This document shows, piece after piece, positions 21,733-33,200 of a DNA stretch of 64,000 bases; positions within the stretch are counted from its first letter, which is position 1; every line of letters begins with the position of its first letter. The translations under genes and the position numbers were made by a program. The stretch covers positions 61,759,586 through 61,823,585 of the forward strand of contig CM055279.1 in the NCBI GenBank assembly GCA_029237695.1, written 5' to 3'. The DNA is from Conchocele bisecta. Lineage: Eukaryota; Mollusca; Bivalvia; Lucinida; Thyasiridae. The notes under the pieces were generated by a model. The model had not been told where the DNA came from. It ran no database searches and worked only from the letters and a program-made list of their open reading frames with translations.

Positions 21733-22009
21733 CTGTTTTGTTATCACAAAGTGTTTTAATTGTCAGAGGTAGATATATTATTGTTATAGTATGTTGTGAC
21801 AAGTTCACTGATTCATTCATCGTAATACAATGTTATACTCATAATAATTTTAAGGCAATGCAAGTGCTTACTTTCAGTTTTGTTGTGCTGTAATTTAAAG
21901 TGTGTTTCAGTTTGTGTGCATATGTATGCATGTGTGTTTGTGAGTGTTGGTGTGTATATGCCTGTAAACAGGTTTAGGATATTTTATAACATATGTAATT
22001 ATGGCGTAA

Positions 22010-22430
22010 ATTAACGGTATGGGTTCCTCCTTATAGGAATCACATTTTGCCTGGTTTGGCCCTCAGGTACGTTTTTATCTTTGGATCTTTTGTTACCTGG
22101 GAGTTAAATTGTGTTATTGCCCATTTTAAAAGTAGTAAGATTATTACTGATCCTACTGCTTTTGGGAGGGGGCCAAGTGATTCTGGTGTGGCGAGGACCT
22201 GGCATCAGATCAGGATTATTCTGATTTCAGGGCTGAATATATATTTTTTTATTGTAAATATTCAGTTCTGATTTTGGGATTTCCCCCCCCCCCCCCATTT
22301 GTACATGTACTTGAAAATGTACATGTGCTTGTACAGGTAATATATGGGATTTAGTACTAAACCCATTGACCCGGCCTTAAATGACTTTAGCTGTTGATAG
22401 GCCGTTAAACCCCAACAAACAAACAAAACA
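22010..22430 (+). mobile_element. SINE-like copy 3
   Basis: Begins near AAATTAACGGTATGGGTTCC, has a 15-17 C tract near 22290 and ends CCGTTAAACCCCAACAAACA. Closest relative in the window to 262-695. Confidence 0.75.
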
Positions 22431-22888
22431 AATTCAGCCTTGAAAATTATGTTACTTACTATTTTGGGGAACATAAATTTATGAGATGTCTTCATATTTA
22501 TGTCTGCCGTTTTTAATATAAATAACATGAACACAATGGCATTAATGATTATTTATTAATAAACGCACTAACATATAATACCAATATAAATTAAAACAGT
22601 ACATCGTCATGGATATGTATTTACTGCACATCTATGGCCAAAATACAGGTAAAACATGCAGCTACTCGGTAACCGTCTGATAGCTACCATCAGACAATAT
22701 CTGCCTATAAAATAGTCATATTATAATTCCGGTTCTGCCAAGTGGTTGCTATCAGTGCACTGGTACTAGTATATGTGAGTAGAGATGTGGTGGATGTTAC
22801 ACTACTAATGGCCTGTGACGCCTTTGTTTCTTGCAAGTTTCGTGTTGTTTTGTTTATTTTCTTGTGGGACCGTGCTCCACTAACCTGG
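22431..22888. other. Intergenic, nothing recognised
   Basis: No repeat family member or gene identified; CGGTAACCGTCTGATAGCTACC near 22660 is a small imperfect palindrome. Confidence 0.45.
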
Positions 22889-23125
22889 GTGCCGTTCCAC
22901 TAAACTTCGTACGACTGAAATGTTCGTAAGTGTAAATCTGGAAATTTCAATTGATGGATTTGATGGATTTACATTTATTGAGCATAGGCTGCATATGCAG
23001 CCTATGCTCAATAAATATAAATCCAATAATTGTTTACAGGAAAACATTGCTAATGTGAAATTTACAGACTATCATAATTTTGCACTTACGAACATTTTAG
23101 TCGTACAAAGTTTAGTGAAGTGCCC
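22889..23125. mobile_element. MITE family E copy 2
   Basis: Ends TTCCACTAAACTTCGTACGA and TCGTACAAAGTTTAGTGAA; the central GCATATGC palindrome is intact. Confidence 0.8.
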
Positions 23126-23410
23126 CTCGTGTAGAACAGTACCTCATGGAAGGCTGTGATTTTCGCTGTCCTTCTACGTGCTTGTTCTGTACCACAACAA
23201 ACATTTGGACATTTACATAAAGTTGCCACCCATTCCATCTGTTCATCTGGCTGTCGGAGATATGTGTAAAGGTTTCTGCGACCGGATACCATAAGGTATA
23301 TTTGTCATCATCCAACTTTCATTCTATATCTCACCCATGTTGAACGCCAGCGTAGAATGACATAGAATATGCGCTGCAGTTTATTTATTGTTGTATGTTA
23401 TTTATCCTTA

Positions 23411-23674
23411 TTTATCCCGTCAACACAGTGCGTATGTGCCGTGAAACATGGTGCCGTGAAACATTTTTGATATCCAGTCAATACAATTTTTTGCATTTTA
23501 CAGCCATTTGAAGGTGTTGACGGGATAAAAAGAATAGTAGGTTAGTGCCGTGAATGGGAAAAAATATCTGGCGCGGCACGGAAACGGGATGTGCTCGGCA
23601 GAGCCTCGCCCATCCCGTTTCCTGAGCCTTGCCAGATATTTTTTCCCATTCACGGCACTAACCTACTATTCTCT
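23411..23674 (+). mobile_element. MITE family B copy 2
   Basis: Both hairpins complete. The left edge has a short duplicated TTATCCTTATTTATCCC. Confidence 0.85.
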
Positions 23675-23881
23675 ATTTTCCAGTGGTCTTTGGTCCATAT
23701 TTGATTGCTTACAATTCTGTTATTTGTTAACAGTTACTGCCTACAAGGTCTATGTATGTTTGACATGATGGGAAATAAAATATTGTTTAAACTAATACTG
23801 CCTTTTATTACATTTTAATGGCGTAAATCCATTAAATATGTTCATGTATACCGGCGATAGAGACAACAATTTGTTATTGGT

Positions 23882-24395
23882 TAAAGGTACATGCCCACTC
23901 GGTAGGCACAAACTGTTCTTTATATCAGAGACATCATCCAAGACATTTTCTGGCAAAATAAACATTAATTCACCATTACTCCACATATTGATTGGCATTA
24001 TTATACATTTTATATCCGATGTAAATTTCCACACTGATATCAGGGGCGATAACCGTGTTTCATTAAAATGTTAACGGCCATTAATATTTATGATCTGTAT
24101 TTATTGTTTGATGTTCAATGATCATACTTCATAATCTGTCGAAAATATTATTTTTTCAGGTGAAACATTTAATTAGTATAAATAATTAAACAATATCCTA
24201 CCTCATTTGCATATGAAAATACCCTGATACCACCGCGCGTCACTATCAGTAAAATAAATATTACTAAATGATTTTATTTGTATAGCGGGTAGTCATAATG
24301 TATAGAACTGGTGGAATAGTGACACAATTGTACACTTACATTATTTAATTCCTATAAAGAACATGTTGTGCCTACTGAGTGGGCATGTACCTTTA
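23882..24395. mobile_element. MITE family F copy 3, longest
   Basis: Complete ends TTAAAGGTACATGCCCACTC / complement TTTAA. Includes the interior GATACCACCGCGCGTCACTA lost from other copies. Confidence 0.8.
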
Positions 24396-24439
24396 ATAGC
24401 TATAAGGGGCGATCAGAAAGGTTTCAACTGGGTATTTGA

Positions 24440-24750
24440 GACCAGCATTGTGATTTTGTACCTAAGAATATGTGCAATTTTTCATAATTTTCTGTCGCAC
24501 CTGCTTGCTGACAGCACAATATAGTGAGCACATTGGCGTATGTCGTATGTGCGTCCGAGGTTAAAGTTTTTTGTTATTCTATCAAAGCCTTGGTGGGCGT
24601 GATATGCGGGCTGCGGCCATCTAGTTTTACAGAAAGTGTGATATTTTATGTAAATGATTTTGAAAGTTGACACAAGTTTCATAGAAAATGTTGTAAATAT
24701 TTTGCTGAAAAGTCGCACATCTTCTTAAGTACAAAATCACATTGCCTGTT
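24440..24750. mobile_element. TIR element with TGTGATTTTGTAC ends
   Basis: TTGTGATTTTGTACCTAAGA at the left and TTCTTAAGTACAAAATCACA at the right. Interior has GCCTTGGTGGGCGTGATATG, shared with 28160-28390. Confidence 0.65.
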
Positions 24751-24762
24751 TCATATACGGTA

Positions 24763-25008
24763 TGGCTGTGACTGGAGAAATGGGGCCTATGACATTTGTG
24801 TCCGGTCTGGCTCCTCGTCTGCTGGCACACTTCTGTAGCCCAATAACAATCACCAATACATCTATATTTCTTGTTAGAAGCAAAATGGTGTATCATTGAT
24901 GGAATGGCGAACAGTGTAGATCTAGATCAGACTGCGGATGCACAGGCTGATCTAGATCTACACTGGTCGCAAATGTCATAAGCCCAATTTCTCCTGTCAT
25001 AACCACAT
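24763..25008. mobile_element. MITE family D copy 4
   Basis: Ends TGGCTGTGACTGGAGAAATG and TTTCTCCTGTCATAACCAC; the interior is partly replaced. Confidence 0.75.
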
Positions 25009-25014
25009 GTCAGT

Positions 25015-25770
25015 AAGTGGTCACTCAGCCAGAGATTTGGTGGTTGGTTGGGAGCATGCGATGGGTAATTTAACGCTTGGGATTCATCCTTACCAGAATC
25101 CCGACCGGAAACCTGGTTTGGCTCTCAGGTACATCTTTGGCATTCTCATTTGGGTGACCGTGACCATGGTGACCTTGACCTTCATGTCAATAATTTTGGA
25201 CTTACATCCAAACGTGGAATATATCTTGATCAGTTAGTCGGATCATCGATCCATTAGTCGGATCATCTCCAAATTTTCATAAGCTTCTTCACATAAGTTT
25301 CTTCACATTGATGGATATCTACCAGTGTAATTCGGCTGACCTTCACCTTGGTGTCGGCAATTTTGGACATTGATAGCTATACATTCAGTGTCATTCCGGT
25401 GACCTTGACTGTCACCTTAGTGACTGACTTTTGTGTCAATAATTTGTGATATATGTCCAAATGTTGGATATCTGTTGATCCGTTAGTAGGATCATTACCA
25501 ATCTTCACCAATAGCTTCCTTCCGCACTTTCATGGCTATCCACCCAGTGTCATTTGTGTGTCCTTGACCTTGTTGACTGTGACCTTTGTATCAATAATTG
25601 TGGACTTCCTCATATTGGCGATCGCCTCGTTTAGTCGGTTCTGATTTTGGGATTTTCCCCACATCACAACAGGTGAAATGTGGGATTTGACCCCGTTAAC
25701 ACAGACTAAAATTACTATAGCTATTGACAGGCAGTTAAATACCATTAAATACATAAATAAGTAAATAATA
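25015..25770 (+). mobile_element. SINE-like copy 4, rearranged
   Basis: Head GGTTGGTTGGGAGCATGCGA near 25042 and tail AGGCAGTTAAATACCATTAA near 25730. Between them a GTGACCTTGACC-type stretch is repeated with variation. Confidence 0.65.
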
Positions 25771-26004
25771 CACCACCATCAGGAAACTGAAACACCTCAC
25801 TGTCACGTTACTCTGCATATCAGTTATTCGGCCACAGTTGCTCCATCTGTCCTTGTATTGTTCGTATTGTGTACAAGTAAGTTTCACTGACACATGCATA
25901 CCAACACTGTTGAGGAGTCTGTTGAGCATCTCCGACCAGTGTTGTACTTGGCTCAAATATCCAAGGGAACAATTTCATCTTTTGGGCCCCTTCCACATTT
26001 ATAA

Positions 26005-26138
26005 AGGGATGGGTTGTGGCCTAGGCGTTAGAACACCTTACTTCAAATCTGGAGATGTGGGTTCAAACCTCACATAGGGTATCAACAAATACTTTCATAG
26101 TATTTCCATCCCACTGGTCTGTCGGATGAAACTTTAAA
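26005..26138 (+). mobile_element. tRNA-derived SINE
   Basis: Pol III A box TGGCCTAGGCG near 26016 and B box GTTCAAACC near 26072 at tRNA-like spacing, followed by CATCCCACTGGTCTGTCGGA. The 3' part is cut by MITE B copy 3. A 5'-less relative is at 15725-15885. Confidence 0.75.
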
Positions 26139-26141
26139 CAT

Positions 26142-26406
26142 TTTATCCCGTCAACACAGTGCGTATGTGACGTGAAACACGGTGCCGTGAAACATTTTTG
26201 ATATCCAGTCAATACTATTTTTGCATTTTACAGCCATTTGTAGGTGTTGACAGGATAAATAGAATAGTAGGTTAGTGCCGTGAATGGGAAAAAATATCTG
26301 GCGCGGCACGGAAACGGGATGTGCTCGGCAGAGCCTCGCCCATCCCGTTTCCTGAGCCTTGCCAGATATTTTTTCCCATTCACGGAACTTACCTACTATT
26401 CTCTAT
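26142..26406 (+). mobile_element. MITE family B copy 3
   Basis: Inserted into the SINE at 26005. Both hairpins complete; one arm has GGAACTTACC instead of GGCACTAACC. Confidence 0.85.
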
Positions 26407-26505
26407 ATCATATTTTAAGGGACATGTATAGTTCGAGGTGTGAAAATGTTCCTCTGGCTCGCTCCAGACACACCACTGATTGAGTATACTTATTTTAAAA
26501 TAGAA

Positions 26506-26735
26506 TATCTTTCACCCCTAAGTAACTGGAATAGATTTTGATATGTTAATTTTGCAACCAATCCCACTGTCACAAAATGATTTTCAGACTAGTCCATTTA
26601 TGAAAAGGGGGAGTTTTTGTTCTCAAAAATATGAAAATTACTTTGCAAAAGTGCATTCCTGATGAGCCGTCTCATCTGGATCTACACTTTTTGCCAATAT
26701 AAATATGCAGGCTTGTGGTGTTGTAAGGTTTAAAT
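26506..26735. mobile_element. MITE family H copy 2
   Basis: TTTCACCCCTAAGTAACTGG start; the central GAGCCGTCTCATCTGGATCT is present but the right end is eroded. Confidence 0.65.
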
Positions 26736-27064
26736 TTGCTCATGTATTTAAAAAAAAGAAAGAAATATGCATTGTGAATTATTGAATAATACATTTCTAA
26801 TGATAAACGACGCACACTACAACACATATTTTGTTTCGTTAATAATTCGCCAGTATATTCGCCTTACGTTGCCGCTGGTAACATATTGTGTTCGCAGCAA
26901 TACATTACATTTGCTGTCTTTCCTAAATCCTAAGTGTGCCATGTCTCGACAAGAAACATGTAGTGCTGACAGTAAGGCAGTTTACTTCACAACCTGGTAT
27001 ATGTTTGAAATTGACATAACTACATTATTATACATTAAAACATTATCACTGTCCGAACCTAATA

Positions 27065-27213
27065 TCAGTGACAAAACTCGATTGTGTTGCTCTGCCCATT
27101 TCTGTGGTCAAATATATCTAGCTGCACGTTGTTGACGTAGATCTCGCCGAGACAACCCTTGTATCTCTGGTAGTAATCATCGGGCAGTCCCCAGGGTAGG
27201 TCCAACTTTCCAC
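27065..27213 (-). CDS. AGRN: AGRN terminal exon: end of LamG3 and stop
   Basis: The acceptor ttggcag precedes 27213 and TGA is at 27067-27065. [25 protein letters not shown] and the C-terminal EFCH place the last LamG Cys four codons from the end, as in vertebrate agrin. No polyadenylation signal is evident in the next 300 bp. Confidence 0.93.
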
Positions 27214-30200
27214 CTGCCAATGTAAAACACAGGGAGAGGTCAGTGGAATAAGGGGTTGGTACTCACAATGAAGATGTGCACCATTGTGGGGTTAGGGGGT
27301 AGAAATAGTGATAATCTACACTATTGTGTGTTGCCCGAGGGTAGACATGATGAAGATATACGCCATTGTGTGTTGTCCAAGGGTAGAAATAATGAAGATG
27401 TACGCCAATGTGTGTTGTCCAAGGGTGAAAAAAAAGATACACACCATTGTGTGTTGTCCAAGGGTAGAAATAGTGATAATGTACACCATTGTGATTTGTC
27501 CAAGGGTAGAAATAATGAAGATGTACACCATTGTGTGTTGTCCAAGGGTAGAAATAGTGACAATGTACGCCATTGTGAAGTGATGCACTGTTGTGTTTTG
27601 TCCAAGGGTAGAAATAATGAAGATATGCACTGTTGTGTTTTGTCCAAGGGTTGAAATATGCATTGTTGTGTTTTGCCCAAGGGTAGAAATATGCACTGTT
27701 ATGTTTTGTTAAAGGGTAGAAATAATGAAGATATGCACTGTTGTGTTTTGTCGTAGGATACAAATTATGAAGATATGCACTGTTGTGTCTTGTCCAAGGG
27801 TACGAATGATAAAGTGTTTTGTCCAAGGGTACGAATGATGAAGTGTTTTGTCCAAGGGTACGAATGATGAAGTGTCCAAGGGTACGAATGATGAAGTGTT
27901 TTGTCCAAGGGTACGAATGATGAAGTGTTTTGTCCAATGGTACGAATGATGAAATGTTTTGTCCAAGGGTACGAATGATGAAGTGTTTTGTCCAAGGGTA
28001 CGAATGATGAAGTATTTATTTTGTCCAAGGGTACAAATGATGAAGTGTTTTGTCAAGGGTACAACTAATGAAGATGTGCATAATTGTGTTTTGTATATGC
28101 TTGTACTAACAACAACGAGAAAATGTTGTCTGTCTGCACACAAATGCAACTGCTGTCAAATTGGAAACTAGATGGCCGCAGATCGCATGTCGCGGCCTCC
28201 GAGGCTTTGATAGTGTACCGAGAAACTTTAACAAATATCGCAAACTCAGACGTACATAAGTACGGACTTTTTTCGTGCCCGCTTGTGGACAGCACGATAT
28301 AGTCGGCACAATGGCGTACGTACCAATGTGCCGACTATATGCACTGTCCACAAGTGGGCGCGACAAAAATAAGGGCAAACTTCTTAAAAAGACCCACGGA
28401 AATACACGGTAACACAGTTGAAACACTATGCATGCAGGCTCTACAGAGACAGAGGGCATATACATGTGTAAATGTGCACCATTGTGTTTGGCTAAGGGTA
28501 CACATAATGAAGATATGCACCATACGTTTGTCCAAGGATACTAAAATGAGGACGAACTCCATTGTTTAATCCAATGATGATGAGCGATGAAGGTAATACT
28601 ACTAAGGATGAATGTAATAATGGTGATGTGTGCCATTGTCCAAGGGTATGACTCCATTCGTTCGTACCTAACCAGAGCATGCCGTCCGTATCTAGCTGGG
28701 TGGCACCAGTGGTGGAAGACATGACTACAGAAGGTTCGTTGTCTACTTGCAGACGTGCTTCTCTTCTATTCCTGAAATGTGATACCCGACGCTTTATCTT
28801 TAAAATGGTTATTCACTTTTAAACACAACCTGGGCCCGGTTGCTCAAAGCTTCTGTTAGCTTAACAGACTGTTAACTCCTTAGCATTGCTAAGGATTTAA
28901 CAGTCTGTTAAGCTAACAGAGGTTTTGAGCAACTGGGCCCTGTACAATATTTTATATAAACAATACAGATATTGAAATTTCACGAGGTACATAATGTATT
29001 AGGAAGTAATATGTTAAGATAAAGAGATAGAGAATGAGGAAGATAGTAAAGTAGAGAGGAACTAGATGAAGAGCTATCTCACTGTAATGATATACAGTCA
29101 GCAGTTCAGTTACTGTTACCATTACCATAATTGCTCTAATCTTGGAGACAATGTGTGCTATGCATAATGGGTAAATGGTGCACATCATATTTGAACTTGA
29201 CATTGACCTATTACTGTATTAGTTATCAACCACAGTCACTGCATGTACGAGCATGTGTATTTGATTGATGTGAAAGATGAAGTTAACCATTAAAATTCTG
29301 GATTATTTTTTGTCGTCTGCTGTTTATTTTTATTTTACACTTTTCTCATCAAAAGTCTTCTTTGACAATACTTTAGAATCATTTCCAACGTGATGTTTTA
29401 TTTAGAATGAAGACAATTATAAAACAACAGCAGATGACCATTTATTTTACCCGCAATCTAAAGGTTTTTTGGTTGACTATACATGCATGTATGTGTATAT
29501 GTGATGTCGTGGAAACATGATTGCTAGGTAGGGGGAATGCTCATGATATTAGCAGCGAACAAATGCTGTTTGTTTTCCGTATATCTCAATATCTCCAGGC
29601 TTTATGTATATTATGCAAGATTCCAATGCCATAGTTACTCATGGGCGTCACCAGCATTTTTGAAACGGGATTCAACTTTCAGACATGAAGCAACGACATC
29701 TGTAATAGATCCATAGATCCATATGTTGCCCCCGGACCCAATACAGATTTCGGTTGCTCACAGCCGAATGCTGAAGCCTTGGTTACCTTTCTGCCAGCAC
29801 CGTGTGCCACTCGCCGTCGCTGACATACGCGGAGGACCGAAGCCGGAAGACGGACTGCGCCGACTGCTTGCCGAGGTTGTAGCTCAGCTCCAGGCTGCCG
29901 TTGGTGAGAACAATGGCGAGGTAGTCGCTGCTGACGCTCTGGCCACGACCCTGGAACAGCAGGAGGCCCGCCAACTGCTGCGTCCGCAACTGTAGCCGAT
30001 ACGAGTTCCGTCTCTGGGCCTGTTGCCTACATACAAAGGTACGACCACAGGTGCGTTTAACGTGTCTTGGATCATTGTCACCATTCTAAATGCACAAAAC
30101 ATGTACTATATATAATATTTATTATGTTTATACCTGGGCGCATATAAATTGTTGTGTACATTGTTCAGGTGTTTCGTGTAATTCTGATCCAATACTCGTT

Positions 30201-33200
30201 AACCCTTTCAAAACTACCAGACCTGTATAGTGGTATTGGCAAACAGTGTAGACCCAGATGAGCCGTCTCAGGAGATCTGCACTTTTTGAAAGTACTTTTC
30301 ATATTTTTGAGAACGAACATTCCCTCTTTTCATAATTGGATTGGTTTCAAAATTAACATATTAAAATCCATTCCAGTTATTCAGGGGTGAAGGGTTAAAA
30401 GCATATGTGGTTACGACGTTTGTTCGTGAATTCAAAGTGGTTGAGGTTGCAGGAATGGGGCTTTCGTTGCTAACTATGCCTCCTAGTTTGCTAGCGTATG
30501 TGTATGGCCTGAACAGATTATATACGATTTGTTGGAATCATGATGGTTGATTGTCTGATTGATTGGCGAACAGTGCAGACCCTGATCACCCGGCATGGCT
30601 GCATCTACACTGGTCACATAGGCACTAGGTCCCATTTCCCCAGTCACAGCCACACATGCGGACACATGAAGTTATTTAATGGCTCCGTGCCTCAGAGTCT
30701 CGGATATTCAATACTTTCGCTTTGTGGACTACCTAACGCACGGTTTTATCAACCCCTCCCCCGCCCCATTGTATAAAACATGTGAAGACTCGAACCTATG
30801 ATCCAAAACAATGGACACTAAAATCAGTTTACCCCACCCACTTGTTTACACGCATTGTACTGCGCAAAAACATTTGATTGGGCTAATGTCCATATTAAGT
30901 AATAGGTTCAACACTTTCACATGTGTTGTGTAACAGTTACATATTGCTTGTAAATAGAGACGGTCTTTCGTAATAGTTATAGTTCACATATTGATTTTTT
31001 ATTAAATTAATTTTGTACCGAGAAATTAATTTATTAAAATTTCAATATGTGAACAATAACTAACTTATTGCTTGCCCCGCCTTCTTCGCGTACATATGTC
31101 TGTTTCAATGCAAGTCCCGCCCATACGCGCTTACGACTTGCGATACTACTACGTTATTGGCCGTCTGACATCGCAGCGCACATGTACACGTCACAACCGG
31201 ATGAGTATCATGCACATTTCCGACAACAAGCTGTGACATCTAGATCTAAATATAACTTTCCTACATATTGGAACATTTAATGAAAACATTTAGTAGATAT
31301 TGCAGAAATATGTGTGACTAATTGAGGCGAAATGCTATGCTTTCATTGGTCGAGAAACTAGGGCAAACAATCAATTATTTTATTAGGAACAGCGCCGCCA
31401 ATACACCCACGTACTATGCACTTACCGAGACGTTATTTCATTTACATATTGTAGAAACATCTCCCCATTGAATCTAACAGGTGCATTTTGCTCCAGATTC
31501 TCTGACACTGCAACAGAAATTTGGCGACATGTATATCTATATAGAGAATACTAGGCTAGTTAGTGTCTTTTGATATCTGCAAGGGCTGGTGGCGTCCTGT
31601 TGACAGTTTTGAGTAATCTATTCAGAGGTAAGTAAATACATTGAGGCTAACCTGAGACCTAAGGAAAGGTCATTAGTATCAAAACATGCTCAGGCTCTTT
31701 AACAGTGAACTGAACTTGATCAATGTTCTAAGTTAAATATGCCAAGCGACTGCCACTATACACACTGATATACTTCAGTGTGTCACTACTGTGTCTGTCC
31801 TGAATAGGATTCAGATTGAAGTAATCAAGTTTGTGATAAACTCGCATACATATACATATATATATAGGTAGAAGTAGCGGATCAATGTCTATACACGTAA
31901 TAACCATACATTTGACATAGCTGCCAGTGCATTTAAATCACGCTGTAGAACATCACAGTCAGAGAGGACATGGAAATTTTTTTTTTAATTGCGGGTGCGC
32001 ACACGATCGCTGTGCTGCGCACGCGACAGTTTTTGCGTGCGCACGTGATAGCCTTTGCGTGCGCACGTGACAGTCACTGCGTGCGTACGCGATAGTCATT
32101 GGCTTTGCTAGTATGGCCAGTCACCAGTATGTATACACACTAGAATGGCCAGTCACCAGTATGTATGCACACTAGAATGGCATGTCACCAGTATGTATAC
32201 ACACTAGAATGGCATGTCACCAGTATGTATACACATACATATGGCATGTCACGTATGCACACACAATAGTATGGACTGTCACCAGTATGGATACACACCA
32301 GTATGACCCCTCACCAGTATGTATGTATATACACCGGTATGGCCTGTCACCAATATGTATACACATAACTATGACATGACACCAAAATACACACAGAAGT
32401 ATGACATGTCACCATTTTATCCCGTCAACACAGTGCGTATGTGCCGTGAAACACGGTGCCGTGAAACATTTTTGATATCCAGTCAATACTATTTTTGCAT
32501 TTTACAGCCATTTGTAGGTGTTGACAGGGATAAATAGAATAGTAGGTTAGTGCCGTGAATGGGAAAACATATCTGGCGCGGCACGGAAACGGGATGTGCT
32601 CGGCAGAGCCTCACCCATCCCGTTTCCTGAGCCTTGCCAGATATTTGTTCCCATTCACGGCACTAACCTACTATTCTCTATATATGTACAAACCAGTACG
32701 GCATGTCACCACTATGTATAAAAAGTAGTATCAGGTGTGACAAGTACATAACACAGCAGAATGGCAAGTCACTCGTATGTTTAAACACACAATTAATATG
32801 GCATGCCTCCAGTATGTATAGACACACACGAGTATGGCGTGTTACCAGTATGTATATATACACATGAATATGGAATGTCACGAGTATGTATACACACCAG
32901 TATGGAATGTCACCAGTATGTAGACACAATAGTATGACCTCTCACCAGTATGTATACCCAGCAGTATGGCCAGTTACCAGTATCAATACACACCAGTATG
33001 ACATGTCACCAGCAGGTACACAAACCAGTGTGGCCAGTCACCAGTATGTATACACAGCAGTATGGCATGTAACCAGTACGGATACACGCCAGTATGACCG
33101 GTCACCAATATCGATACACATATCGTACTGCTGTGTATACATACTGGTGGCATTCCATACTGGTTTTATACATACTGATGACATCCCATACCATGGCTTG

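Noticed and set aside
26005..26080. A functional tRNA gene
   Set aside because: A and B boxes are present but no cloverleaf with acceptor pairing forms; the flanks match a SINE body.
27263..27937. 224-codon repeat frame ([10 protein letters not shown] type)
   Set aside because: Product of 42- and 29-bp tandem repeats in the last agrin intron.
28724..28726. AG at 28725-28726 as acceptor of the LamG3 exon
   Set aside because: It would give a phase mismatch with the preceding exon and lose ARLQVDNEP, which matches agrin; the upstream AG at 28772-28773 fits.
32105..33180. CRISPR-like regular repeats
   Set aside because: Units are contiguous tandem repeats without unique spacers, in an animal intron.
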